DNA of 64,000 bases from DATBVX01 sp963705495 (GCA_963705495.1 CAVPJQ010000017.1:1-64000); one strand, 5' to 3'; counted from the stretch's first letter, positions 52,530 to 62,042 are shown. Translations and numbers: made by a program. The notes: a model not told the origin generated them from the sequence alone.

Positions 52530-53117
52530 ATGAGCATTCTTGGACGAGTAACTTCTTTTTTGCTGCCGCTCGCCATTCCGCTCGCAGCCCTGGCGACCGA
52601 ACCCAGCACTTCCGGCTCTGCATTGCTTGCCCACAACGGCGCGCATTCCTCGAACAGCTTCTCGCCGCTGGTCGACAAAGTCCGCAGAGCGACTGCGAAG
52701 TACCGCGACATCAACGTCATGCTCAGTGAGGGCGGCTGGGCCGCCGCCACGCCCTGCGTCAGCGGTCCGAACTCCGGTGCGATGGGAGTGCATTTCGTCA
52801 AGGACGGACGCGTCGGTGACGGCATCCTGCGCGCTGACCAGCCCGAAGCCCTGATCTATGAGCCGGGCCCGGGCGGTTCGATGCGCCTGGTGGGCGTTGA
52901 GTTCATCGAGCTCAAAGATGTCTGGGACAGCGTCGGCAACGGTGGCGGCAAGCAGCCCGTCCTCGAGGGGCATCTGTTGAACCTCGTGACCGGCCCGAAT
53001 CGCTACACCCTGCCGGCGTTCTATGAGCTGCATGTCTGGGCGTGGGAAGACAATCCGGAAGGCAGTTTCGCCGACTGGAACACAGAGGTTTCCTGCGACA
53101 AGCAGCCGCTCGGTTGA
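52530..53117 (+). CDS. Secreted protein of unknown function
   Basis: A 195-residue protein with signal VTSFLLPLAIPLAALA. The mature part contains YRDINVMLSEGGWAAATPCV, GAMGVHFVKDGRVGDGIL, PEALIYEPGPGGSMRLVGVE and YELHVWAWEDNPEGSFADWN. Similar sequences are widespread as uncharacterised exported proteins. It is co-directional and close to the DUF4242 gene. Confidence 0.75.
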   Translation: MSILGRVTSFLLPLAIPLAALATEPSTSGSALLAHNGAHSSNSFSPLVDKVRRATAKYRDINVMLSEGGWAAATPCVSGPNSGAMGVHFVKDGRVGDGILRADQPEALIYEPGPGGSMRLVGVEFIELKDVWDSVGNGGGKQPVLEGHLLNLVTGPNRYTLPAFYELHVWAWEDNPEGSFADWNTEVSCDKQPLG

Positions 53118-53241
53118 GTTGATCCTGAATTTACCTTCGAGCTCTAGCCTTACCAGCACTGCGTCTGGACTCTCTTATCCAGGCGGGTGCTGGTCTGCGC
53201 GTCCTTTGACACCGCGCAGAGTTGGGGCACTCTTGCGCTGA

Positions 53242-54082
53242 ATGAGAGCTGCTCCCCTGCTCGCCTTGGTGATCAGCGCCCTGCACTCGCCCTCTTGCGC
53301 GATGGCGCAGGAACCGCTGAGCTCAAGTGAGGAGCAGCTCGTGAACTACGCCTATGCGACGGCCCTGGGCTCGGGCGTGTACGACATCTCGGGCCGCACC
53401 TTACAGATCTATCGCCTGCCCTTCGGCTATACGTTCTCGGAGCCAGAGGGAAGGCGACCCGGCGTGCGTCTGACGCTGCCGCTCACGGTCGGGTTCATCG
53501 ATTTCAAGGCGCGCGATGTGATCGACACGGGCCTGCCGGAGAATTTCGACAGCTTGAGCTTCGTGCCGGGCGTCCAACTCGACTTCGCCCTGACGCCTCG
53601 CTGGCACCTGTTGCCATTCGCCGAGGCTGGACGCATCTGGGATTTGAATGGTGAGGGCGACGCTACGGTCTACTCGTTCGGCATGCATGCCGCCGCTTCG
53701 ATGAACCAACGCTGGCTCGATCTTCGTTTCGACGTCGGCACCGCCTACTCCAACGTGGATCTGAGCGCGGAGTCACGCTCCGGTGACATGGTGCTGCTCA
53801 GCATCGGCGATCGAGGGACGTCACGGGCTCGGCCTGAATCTCGCGGGTCACCCTCTGGATTGGGGCGTGTACCTGCTCAGCGATATCTTTCTGGATCGAC
53901 CCGAGGAGCCTCTCACCCGCTCGGTGCAGAATGCGGCTCGCGATCAGTTCGAGGTTGGAGTGACGGTCGGCCCCCAGTCGAAAATGACCGTGTGGCACAT
54001 TCCGGTGCCGCGCCTCGGACTCGGCTATCACTTTGGTAACGACCTCGGCGTGTGGCGCTTGGTGATCGGCGCGCCGTTCTGA
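53242..54082 (+). pseudogene. Outer-membrane beta-barrel protein with a one-base frameshift
   Basis: The first 195 codons encode a signal (ALVISALHSPSCAMAQ) and barrel strands (LTLPLTVGFIDFKARDV, HLLPFAEAGRIWDLNG). Near 53815-53817, in a GGG run, the frame is lost; the next frame continues GRHGLGLNLAGHPLDWGVYL and ends GVWRLVIGAPF, with a final aromatic residue as expected. One extra G explains it. Either a sequence error or recent decay. Confidence 0.8.
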
Positions 54083-54086
54083 CGGG

Positions 54087-54326
54087 TCACGCGTTGAGTC
54101 TGGTGAGCACGGTCGACACGCGATTGAGCAATTCGGCGATGCCTTCGTGCAAGACCTCCGGAGCCTGCATGTTTTCATCGTCCGCGGTCTGCAACTGCTG
54201 CAGCTGATCCTTCCACTGCGTGAGGATCGCTCGCTTCTGTTCCGCGCTCAGGTCGGTCGATTTCTCCAGTGCCTCCGGCGCGCCAAAGGTAGAGCCGGGA
54301 TTCTTCATCGCTCGTTCCATATCCAT
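54087..54326 (-). CDS. Conserved small helical protein
   Basis: A 79-residue protein: MDMERAMKNPGSTFGAPEAL, LSAEQKRAILTQWKDQLQQL then LLNRVSTVLTRLNA. Small soluble proteins with this start are found in many proteobacteria without known function. It converges on the barrel gene four bases away. Confidence 0.75.
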   Translation of the reverse strand: MDMERAMKNPGSTFGAPEALEKSTDLSAEQKRAILTQWKDQLQQLQTADDENMQAPEVLHEGIAELLNRVSTVLTRLNA

Positions 54327-54597
54327 GTGCGTAACTCCTTGGCGGGCACCGGCAAGCCGATCGCCGGCGGGCCCTCCTACATGATCGGGACTCGCCTTGG
54401 CCGGCTAAGTTCAACGGACGCACAGAGCACCTACCTGCATGCGGGGCTGTCGCCGCTTGTGCACGCGCTTCGATTCGTTCATCTCGCGTTTCGGGTCGCT
54501 CGTCCGATGTCACACAAACTTAACGGAACCCGCGCTTGTATCGCGCGGTCAAGGCTTCACTCTGCCGATCCCTGTGAGCAGAGCGAGGAGTCGACAA
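54327..54597. other. Intergenic stretch without a gene
   Basis: About 270 bp upstream of the small 54087-54326 gene and before the tiny membrane-peptide frame; no further signal recognised. Confidence 0.4.
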
Positions 54598-54765
54598 ATG
54601 GAGTTCATGCTTAACGCAGTCGTCATGATGATGCTGGTCCCGTTTCCCGTTGGGTTGTTCCTGGGTACCCTCGATCTATATTCCAATCGCTGGTCGTCGG
54701 GAGCTCTTCGACCTCCGCTACGACCTTCACGGCCCAACCTCTCGCTAGCCGCGACGCCCACCTGA
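54598..54765 (+). CDS. Possible small membrane peptide
   Basis: A 55-residue frame from ATG 54598 after GAGGAG: MEFMLNAVVMMMLVPFPVGL then a turn and a polar tail. One membrane helix and a good ribosome site argue for translation; the tail (RPPLRPSRPNLS) looks random. Confidence 0.45.
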   Translation: MEFMLNAVVMMMLVPFPVGLFLGTLDLYSNRWSSGALRPPLRPSRPNLSLAATPT

Positions 54766-54921
54766 ATCCCTGCCGTGCGCTCAACCGGCTGGCCGCAAGT
54801 AGGCTACCGCGCGCATCTTTTGAGTCTGCGGAAACAGGCCGTTTATACTTCCGCCACTCGCTGCACAGCGATGAACGTGATCGATTCACAATAACAGCGC
54901 TCGGTACGACGGGGGCAGCGC

Positions 54922-56958
54922 ATGATCAAAGTCCAGTCGCTGCGCAATCGCATCATCCTGCAGTTCCTGATCATCCTCGCGCCGTTGGCTGCGGTGCTGG
55001 TGATCCTGACGCTGTTCGATCTGCAGCGCGCGACAGCACTCGAGAACTCCCTGCGATTGCGCGAGCTCTCCCTCGAGGCCAAGGATGCGTACGCCCGCTT
55101 CATCGAGGGCGTGATCGATGCGATGGACACGGGAACGCTCAGCAAGGCCAGGGCTGACGCCCTCGACGTCGTGGCCAAGGCGCTCAATGAGCAACGGCGC
55201 ATCGATCCCAAGCACAGTCTCGACGACACGGTCCAATTGCTGGGACAGATTTCGCAGAGCGTGCGCCAGGATCCATCCCTACCCTCGATCCTGAGATTGC
55301 AACCCGTCTCGACCCAGGTGAGCCGCGCCCTCGATGCCAATCGGCTCTACTACCAGCAAAGGCACGAACACTCGATTGCCCAGGCGATCGAGGGCGCGAA
55401 CCGGCAGAACTGGATCGTCCTGTCGGCGACCTTGCTCAGCGTCGTGTTCGCGGTCGTTTTTGTCCGCGGCATGATCCTGGGCCTGACGCGCCCGCTCGCC
55501 CGCGCGACCGACCGTCGCCAATCGAATTGCGGGCGGCGAGATCGTCGCACCGGACGAGGTGCGAACCGAGCAGGACATCGGCGGCTTGCTGCATTCCCTG
55601 GCGCGGATGAATGTCAGCCTGCACGAATACCGACGCCAGGTGGCGCATCAGGAGCGTGCGCCTGGAAAGCAAGATCGCCGAGCGCACGCAGGAACTGGCC
55701 CATTCGGTGCAGAGACTGCAGGCGCTGGCCGAGGTGAGCCAGGCGGTCAACTCGACGCTCGACCTGCAGCAGGTGCTCGAAACGATCGTGGCGCGTGCCG
55801 TGCAGTTATCGGGGGCGAACGCTGGCGCCATCTACGAGCTCGACGAAACGGCGGGCGACCTGCGCCTGCGTGCCGTCACGGGACTCCCGCCCGATCTGGC
55901 AGAGACGCTGCGATCGCAGCCGGTGCGCATGGGCGAAGGCGCCACTGGGCTCGCGGCTGCGACGCAAGCTCCGGTCGTCGATCGCCGACATCCGCAACCG
56001 GCAGGATCCCTATATCAGCCCGCTGCGTGATGTCCTGGATCAGGCGGGGCTGCGCGCCGTGCTGGCTCTGCCGCTACTGCGCGAAGGGCGTGTGTTCGGG
56101 GCGCTCGCCCTGGCGCGCAGTCAGCACCGGGAGATTCCGCGTCGAAATCGTGGAGCTGCTACAGACCGTTGCCGAGCAGTCGACCCTGGCAATCCAGAAT
56201 GCCCGCCTGTTCCGCGAGATCGAGCAGAAGAGCCGGGAGCTGGAGAGCGCCAGCCAGCACAAGTCGCAATTCCTGGCCAACATGAGCCACGAGCTGCGCA
56301 CCCCGCTCAACGCGATCCTGGGCTACACGGAGCTCATCATCGACAGGATCTACGGGGAAGTGCCCGACACGATCCGCGACGTGCTGGAACGGGTGCAGAG
56401 GAGCGGCCGACACCTGCTGGATCTCATCAACGATGTGCTCGACCTGTCCAAGATCGAAGCGGGTCAGTTGTCGCTGGCGCTCACGGATTACTCCTTCCGC
56501 GACATGGTCCATACTGTCATCAGCGCCATGGAATCCCTGGCGGCCGAGAAGGGCCTGAGACTCACCATTGAGGTCGAGGCGGATCTGCCGGTGGCACTGG
56601 GTGATGAGAGGCGCATTGCGCAGGTCCTGATGAACCTGTTGGGCAACGCGATCAAGTTCACTGAGACCGGAGAGCTGAGGGTGGGGGCGGCCAGGGCCGA
56701 TGCACAGTTCCTGGTGTCCGTGGCTGACACGGGCCCGGGGATCGCGGAGTCCGACCAGCAGCGAATCTTCGAGGAGTTTCAACAAGTGGATAGCTCATCG
56801 ACGCGCGCCAAGGGTGGCACCGGGCTTGGGCTGGCAATCACCAAGCGGATCGTTGAGATGCACGGTGGAAAGTTGTGGGTCGAATCCGTCCTCGGGGAAG
56901 GCTCGACGTTTTTCTTCAGCATCCCGGTACGGACGAGCGACAGGAGGGTATGCCGTGA
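54922..56958 (+). pseudogene. Sensor histidine kinase with several frameshifts
   Basis: Reading across frames gives one coherent protein: membrane helix (LQFLIILAPLAAVLVILTLF), a periplasmic domain, second helix (VLSATLLSVVFAVVFVRGMI), HAMP (RIAGGEIVAPDE), GAF (TLDLQQVLETIVARAVQLSG), H-box MSHELRTPLNAILGY, N-box LMNLLGNAIKF, DTGPGIA and GTGLGLAI. The frame shifts near 55513, 55654, 55975-55983 and 56121-56132, each explained by one extra base, and again near 56935-56955, where the stop likely overlaps the next GTG start (GTGA at 56955). All key kinase residues survive. Confidence 0.8.
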
Positions 56959-57320
56959 GCAAGCGTATCTTGATCATCGAGGACCAGGAGGACAACCGGA
57001 AGATCATGCACGATGTGCTGGCAGCCAGCGGCTTCAAGTCGCTCGAGGCGACTACCGGAGAGGAAGGCCTGGCGCTCGCCGAGCGCGAGAAACCCGATCT
57101 CATCCTGATGGACATTCAGCTTCCGGAGATGGACGGTTACGAGGTCACGCGCCGTATCAAGGGCAACCCCGCCTTGAATCACATCCCGATCATCGCGGTG
57201 ACCTCCTACGCCCTGAGCGGAGACGACAAGAAGGCCTACGCGGCCGGCTGCGATGGCTATCTGACCAAGCCCGTCAGCCCCAAGATGCTGCTGGCGAAGA
57301 TCAAGGAATACCTGACCTAG
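56955..57320 (+). CDS. Single-domain response regulator
   Basis: A 121-residue receiver domain from GTG 56955: KRILIIEDQEDNRKIM with the acidic pocket, phospho-aspartate in LILMDIQLPEMDG, threonine in IIAVTSYALS and lysine in GYLTKPVSP. It has no output domain (DivK/CheY type). It lies between its kinase and the cyclase-type regulator and overlaps the likely kinase stop. Confidence 0.9.
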   Translation: MSKRILIIEDQEDNRKIMHDVLAASGFKSLEATTGEEGLALAEREKPDLILMDIQLPEMDGYEVTRRIKGNPALNHIPIIAVTSYALSGDDKKAYAAGCDGYLTKPVSPKMLLAKIKEYLT

Positions 57321-57331
57321 GCTCCTGGTCC

Positions 57332-58511
57332 ATGCGTACTCCCCCGCGCATCCTCGTCGTCGACGACGTTCCGGCGAACGTGGATATCCTGCGGATGCGG
57401 CTCGCTGCCCACGGCTACGAGATCGTGACCGCGAGCGGCGGCGCGGAAGCGCTGGTCACTGTGCGCGAGCAGCAGCCCGATCTCATCCTGCTCGACGTGA
57501 TGATGCCGGGACTCGATGGCATCGAGGTCTGCCGCCGATTGCGTGCCGACTCCACCATCCCGTTCATCCCGATCGTGCTGCTGACGGCAAAGGCGGAGCC
57601 GCGAGACCTGGTCACGGCGCTCGAGGCGGGTGGCGATGAGTATCTGACCAAGCCCGTCGATACACCGGCGCTCGTGGCGCGCGTCAAGTCGATGCTGCGG
57701 ATCAAGGCGCTGCAGGATACGGTCCGGGAGCAGGCCGAACAGCTCCAGGCGTCGAATCGAACCCTTGAAGAGCGAGTCGCCGCCCAGGTTTCCGCACTGG
57801 AGAAGCTCGGACGACTCAAGCGCTTCTTCTCGCCCCAGCTCGCAAAAATGATCGTGGAAGGAGGCGCTGAGGATCCGCTCAAGAGCCATCGGCGCGAAGT
57901 CACTGTCGTGTTTCTCGACCTGCGCGGCTTCACCGCCTTTGCGGAGACCGCAGAGCCCGAGGAAGTCATGGGTGTGCTGCGCGAGTATCACGGCGAGATG
58001 GGTCGCGTGATTCTCGCTCACGAAGGCACGCTGGAGCGCTTCGCGGGGGATGGGATGATGGTGTTCTTCAACGATCCGGTGCCGGTGCCCGATCCGGCTG
58101 CGCGCGCGGTACGGATGGCGCTGACGATGCACGAGAAGCTGACGCCGCTCGCCGTGACGTGGCGCAAGCGCGGCTTCGATCTGCAGTTCAGCGCCGGAAT
58201 CGCCCAGGGGTACGCCACCATCGGTGCGATCGGATTCGAGGGACGGTGGGATTACGGCGCGATCGGCACGGTCACGAATCTCGCCGCGCGCCTCTGTGGT
58301 GAGGCGAAGCCCGGGCCAGACACTGATCTCACAGCGAGTGCTCGCCTCGGTCGAGGACCTTGTCGAGGTCGAGCCCGTGGGTGAGCTTCAGCTCAAGGGC
58401 TTCCTCAAGCCGGTGCCCGCCTACAACGTCGATCCGCGCTTCCGCGGTCCGGTGCCGACTCAGAATGTCGCCACCACCAGCACCCCGGGGCCGGGCGCCG
58501 TCGTGATGTAG
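57332..58511 (+). pseudogene. Response regulator with class III nucleotide cyclase domain, one frameshift
   Basis: Receiver domain (ILVVDDVPANVDILRM, LILLDVMMPGLDG, LTAKAEP, EYLTKPVD), a coiled coil (QAEQLQASNRTLEERVAAQV), and a class III adenylate/guanylate cyclase domain with both metal aspartates (FLDLRGFT, FAGDGMMVFF) and WDYGAIGTVTNLAARL. The Asp in the last motif favours ATP. Near 58310-58317, in CCCGGGCC, one extra base moves the end to another frame: KPGQTLISQRVLASVEDLV then ELQLKGFLKPVPAYNV, ending at 58511. It should make a cyclic nucleotide if the frame is real; the Crp/Fnr regulator at 62 kb is a possible reader, by inference. Confidence 0.82.
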
Positions 58512-58903
58512 CTGCAGCGACCCGGTGCTCGCTTGACGTACGCGAGCGCCTCCGCATCGCTGCTGCTCACCGTCGGCGGGTTCACGCCGTCGCGAAATGA
58601 TTTCTTCGTCCACGCCGTCAGGTATTTCGCGTAGTCCATTCCGAGGACTTTCTCCAGGAATGTCGCTCGAGCGGCGCTGTTGTCGGCGGGCATCAGCCTG
58701 ACTGAGCCCGCGAACTGTTTCTCGCCGAGAAAGACATCCCGCAGATCGGACGCCGAAATGGCTACCGACGGATGGCAAATGACGTAGAGGCCTGCTGCGC
58801 GGCTCGCGACCGAAAAGCTCGCGAGCACCAGCGTAGCCAGGAGCGGCTGAACCGCCTGGCGCAGCAGGAACCGTGCGCGTTTTGGTCTAGAAGCGTATTG
58901 CAT
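58460..58903 (-). CDS. Small phosphate-binding-protein-like exported protein
   Basis: A 147-residue protein with a signal (LLATLVLASFSVASRAAG) and a PBP-like half: LYVICHPSVAISASDLRDVF, LGEKQFAGSVRLMPADNSAA, FLEKVLGMDYAKYLTAWTKK and VSSSDAEALAYVKR. It resembles truncated PstS-like proteins found next to porins. It overlaps the porin end upstream and the cyclase end (52 bases, opposite strand). Confidence 0.75.
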   Translation of the reverse strand: MQYASRPKRARFLLRQAVQPLLATLVLASFSVASRAAGLYVICHPSVAISASDLRDVFLGEKQFAGSVRLMPADNSAARATFLEKVLGMDYAKYLTAWTKKSFRDGVNPPTVSSSDAEALAYVKRAPGRCSYITTAPGPGVLVVATF

Positions 58904-60274
58904 ATTGCATCAGAGCCTCTTCGTACTCTTCGTTGGTGCGGTCGGTCGTCATGCGTTTGCGCGATCTCGAGCTTCAGCGCCGATGACCAGTCGAGGTCAT
59001 AGCGCAGGCCGAGCGCCGTGCGGTAGTAGGAGCCGCCGGAACGCTGCGCGCGGAAGTAGTTGTCCGTCTGGTCGAAGTCCGCGTTCTCGTAGCGGGCGTA
59101 CGGAATCCATGCACCCGCCCGGTAGGCGATCTGCACGTAGCCCATGTCGCTCTGATGGTTGCCCGTGGATCCCGAAAGGTCGTCGTTGTCGAAGTGGTAG
59201 TACTCCGCCATGTTCTCCCAGCGATCGGTGTCATAGACGACGTACGCGCCGTAGTTGTTTACGCGCGTGAGGTTACGGGGAGTCAGATCGTCCTCGATCT
59301 TGGTCGTGAAGGCGCTCACGCCCACTCTGAATCCATCGAGGGCCTGCGGCAGGAACCCGAGGTTACCGCCGTAGATCGCATCGCCGTGCGGGCTGCCGAC
59401 ATTGTTGGTGTCGATCACGCCCGCGACGATTCGCTGCGCGTTGCCGACATAAAGATCGTAGGTGAGCCTTCCCACGTCCATCCGGTTGGCGCCCGCGAGC
59501 CACAGGCCCACCGTGTGCGCCGGCAGAACGCCGCCGCTCGCCTCGAACTCGACCAGCTTCGGCCGCCGCAGTGAAGTGGAAATCTGCTGCCCGTGGTGGA
59601 AGGCGGTGTTGTAGTAACCGTAGGGAGTATGGAAGCGACCCAGCCACAGCGTCGTCGCATCCGCGAGCTGATAGCCGAGCTGTATTCGCTCCAGGGCGGT
59701 GACCAGCGCACCGGTGGTGCTCATCTTGAAGTTGAGCTCGAAGAGCGACCGAGTGCGCTCGCCGAGCTCCGGCGTGAGATAGAAGTCGAGCGATCCGACG
59801 TCGGCGCCATGCAGGTCGGGATTGTTGGGGCTGCGCGTGCCGGCGCCGACATCCGCGAACCCATGCAGCGGCAGGCCCAGATCGTCGTGGCGCGCCGCAT
59901 TGGCTGCCGTGATCTCGGCAACCTCACTCTCGAGGGACGCGAGCCGCTCATCCGCAGCACCGGAAGCGGGCGTCGCGGGTGCGCGGCCGTCGCTGGCGGG
60001 CAGCGGTCGCAGGCGCGCCAGCAGTTGCGGGCGCGGTGCTCGGCGCTGCGCCCGGCTGAACCGCATCCATCCGCGACTCGAGCTCGCGAACTCGCGCGGT
60101 GAGCTGATCGATCGCCTTCAGACTCTGCTCGAGTTGACTCTGAAGCTGAGCGACCTGGTCCGCATCTGCTGCGGCGTGCGCAGTGCGAAACGGAGCACAG
60201 GCCATGGCGATGACCGCCATACAGCACAGTGATCTTGCAGTGGAATTTAGACTAGGCATGACCGTTTCCTTCAT
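58887..60274 (-). pseudogene. Porin-like outer-membrane protein with coiled coil, two frameshifts
   Basis: N-terminal signal (CCMAVIAMACAPFRTAHA) and coiled coil (VAQLQSQLEQSLKAIDQL, VRELESRMDAV) in the frame from 60274, then an Ala/Pro linker where the frame changes (59985-60050), then the barrel: GSLDFYLTPELGERTRSLFE, LWLGRFHTPYGYYNTAFHHG, SALKLEIAQTHDD. Near 58938-58945 another extra base shifts the end to RTNEEYEEALMQYAIRF with a terminal Phe. Both shifts fit one extra base. Start overlaps the SCO stop (ATGA). Confidence 0.78.
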
Positions 60275-60899
60275 TTCTCGCTTTGTCTCACCTGTGTGTC
60301 CGCAGAGCTGAGACGCTCGGGCGGCGCGTCCAGCAACTGCTTGGTTTCTGATCCGTATTCTGCAGCGAGCTTTCCGTGCTCATCGACGACGACGATGCGA
60401 TATTCGTGCATCACGTGCCGGTCGTACTTCCAGAACGGAAATCCGAGCCGGTGAGCGAGCTGCTCAGTGCTCGTGGGCGTGCCGGTCAGGAAGTGCCAGT
60501 TGTCGCGGAGCAATCCGCGACTGCGTCGATATTGGTGCCAGGCCTCGGGATCATCGACCGTAGGGTCGTACCCGATGATCACAAATTCGGCGGGCTGTCC
60601 GCTGTCATCGGTCTCGCTCTGCAACTCCTGCAGGTGCGCCATGGTCATCGGGCAGACGCGTCGACAGGTGGCGTATGCCATCGTGAAGTAGATCCGCCGG
60701 CCGCGAAACTCGGCGAGATTGATGTCGCGCCCTTGATCGTCGAGCCAGCGTTGCGGCAATTGGTCGAGCAGTGACCTGCGCGGGGCGTCGCGTCGGGAAA
60801 ACAGGGTCCTGCGATAGCAGCGGGCACCAGAGCAGCAAGCAACGTCAGCGTCTGCGCGCACGACTGCGTCAGGCCGCAGCAGCAGGCCGGGACGAGCAC
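60271..60899 (-). pseudogene. SCO1/SenC-family protein with displaced signal peptide
   Basis: The body has FTMAYATCRRVCPMTMAHLQ with the CxxxC copper/redox motif and HVMHEYRIVVVDEHGKL with the third ligand. Upstream the same frame makes poor sense, while another frame gives LTLLAALVPAAIAGPCFP, a likely signal peptide; the two join near 60779-60788, where a base is missing or two are extra. It leads the operon SCO, porin, PBP-like. Confidence 0.75.
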
Positions 60900-60912
60900 G
60901 ATGATGGAACAC

Positions 60913-60933
60913 TCGACATCACGGGGATGTCGA
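60913..60933. promoter_or_regulatory. 8-bp perfect inverted repeat before the SCO operon
   Basis: TCGACATC, five bases, GATGTCGA. It lies just upstream of the SCO gene on its promoter side and may be an operator. Binding protein unknown. Confidence 0.5.
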
Positions 60934-61076
60934 CGCAGGTCGTGAAACGCGCATGGTGCATTGGTGTTGAAGGGAGCGCGGCGCTATTCAGCGGCGGAGT
61001 AACCCGGCGCTGTCAAGGATCGGGTATCGAGCGCACGCCAGGCGCGGTTCGATCCGGCACAGGCGACCTTCAGTTG

Positions 61077-61092
61077 TGTCAAGCCCCTGACA
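61077..61092. promoter_or_regulatory. TGTCA-N6-TGACA palindrome, copy 1
   Basis: TGTCAAGCCCCTGACA, inside a 22-base run (TTGTGTCAAGCCCC and on) that is identical in copy 2. It ends 105 bases before ATG 61198. The geometry, five-base arms with a six-base gap, is that of CRP sites (TGTGA-N6-TCACA). Confidence 0.65.
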
Positions 61093-61197
61093 GATGACTG
61101 TGACGATGACGCGCACGATAGCCCCGCAGCTGGCAGAAACCAGCCGGCTGGCAGAGAAGTCAGGTACAGGCGACTAAATAACTTCAGGAGTACGAAC

Positions 61198-61390
61198 ATG
61201 AGTAACTTTACTTCTTCGGGGTTCAGATCAACGGTGAGTGCAGCGGCGGCTTTGACGGTTACCGCGCTGATGGCGTGGAGCATCCACGTCTATGCCGGGT
61301 ACGTCCAGCAGGAGCTCCAATCCTTCGTTGTCCATAGCTCAGATCGAATCTGCCCACGAGACGTCCGATTTCGATACGCGAAACGGTTGA
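61198..61390 (+). CDS. Small membrane peptide, copy 1 (tandem locus)
   Basis: Starts MSNFTSSGFRSTVSAAAALT and has one hydrophobic helix (AAALTVTALMAW). The uninterrupted frame runs on to 61509, but comparison with copy 2 suggests an extra base: in the next frame the end reads ETSDFDTRNG and stops at 61390, matching ATSNRDSRKG of copy 2. Ribosome site CAGGAG is present. No family recognised. Confidence 0.6.
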
Positions 61391-61394
61391 TATC

Positions 61395-61436
61395 ATGTTT
61401 TGGCAAGGACTCGGCGGCGCTGGCGTCTCAGCTTGA
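61395..61436 (+). CDS. Micro-ORF, copy 1
   Basis: ATG frame of 13 residues, MFWQGLGGAGVSA, four bases after the reconstructed stop of the small membrane peptide. The same place in copy 2 has MLWQAGLGGLAY. Conservation of both position and peptide favours translation. Confidence 0.45.
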   Translation: MFWQGLGGAGVSA

Positions 61437-61456
61437 CCCGCAATCGCTGAGACGCC
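61422..61456 (+). ncRNA. Hairpin over the micro-ORF end, copy 1
   Basis: GGCGTCTCAGC, thirteen bases, GCTGAGACGCC: a perfect 11-bp stem, extended outward by GGCGC/GCGCC. It spans the micro-ORF stop. No T tract follows. Confidence 0.6.
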
Positions 61457-61598
61457 ACGCGCCACCTGCCGAGGCAGACCGTAGCTCGGCGCTAACCCCC
61501 ACCGCTTGACCGCACTGCTCGCCCGGCAACTCAGTCGGGCGGGGGCCCCTTCCATCCACTGGCGACGCGTCGTACGAGGCGTCGATCTTCGATTGTTG

Positions 61599-61614
61599 TG
61601 TCAAGCCCCTGACA
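61599..61614. promoter_or_regulatory. TGTCA-N6-TGACA palindrome, copy 2
   Basis: Identical to copy 1 at 61077-61092; ends 101 bases before ATG 61716. A half copy (CCCCTGACAGATA-like) lies at about 62019-62030. Confidence 0.65.
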
Positions 61615-61715
61615 GATAACCGCGGCGATGGCGCGCACGATGGCCCCGCAGGTGGGAGAAACCGGCCAGTTGGCACAGAAGGTAGAGGGTAACCAGGCAA
61701 TTTGAGGAGACGAAC

Positions 61716-61907
61716 ATGAGTGGCATTACTTCTTCGAATCCCAGGACATCGGTGAGCATAAGGGCGGCGGTGACGATCACAGCGCTGATTACATGGGGCT
61801 TCAGCGCGTATGTCGGCTGTCTCCATGCGAACTCGAGCCCCTCGGTGCAGACGGAGCAGACTGAGTTCGGCACGGCGACATCCAATCGCGACTCGCGCAA
61901 GGGTTAA
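61716..61907 (+). CDS. Small membrane peptide, copy 2 (tandem locus)
   Basis: A 63-residue frame: MSGITSSNPRTSVSIRAAVT, a hydrophobic helix (AAVTITALITWGF) and a polar tail ending ATSNRDSRKG. GAGGAG precedes the ATG. About 45 percent identical to copy 1 over the first 35 residues, with clearly homologous leader DNA. Confidence 0.6.
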   Translation: MSGITSSNPRTSVSIRAAVTITALITWGFSAYVGCLHANSSPSVQTEQTEFGTATSNRDSRKG

Positions 61908-61911
61908 CACC

Positions 61912-61950
61912 ATGTTGTGGCAAGCAGGACTCGGCGGCCTGGCGTACTAG
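61912..61950 (+). CDS. Micro-ORF, copy 2
   Basis: ATG frame of 12 residues, MLWQAGLGGLAY, four bases after the stop of the small membrane peptide; preceded by AAGGG. Confidence 0.45.
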   Translation: MLWQAGLGGLAY

Positions 61951-61981
61951 GAATCACCCCCTGCGATTCCCATAGGCGCCA
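61940..61981 (+). ncRNA. Hairpin over the micro-ORF end, copy 2
   Basis: Stem made of TGGCG...CGCCA, CTA...TAG and GGAATC...GATTCC with small bulges. Its sequence differs from copy 1 apart from the shared TGGCGT, yet it folds in the same place, which suggests the structure is maintained. Confidence 0.5.
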
Positions 61982-62042
61982 CGCCGCACGTGTCGGCCGA
62001 GGCACCCCCGCAGACCCCCCCTGACAGATACCCGCCGTAGCA

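Noticed and set aside
55559..58384. A 941-residue open frame on the plus strand
   Set aside because: It is stitched from the histidine kinase and cyclase frames and passes through the lone response regulator in a wrong frame; the middle part has no protein-like features.
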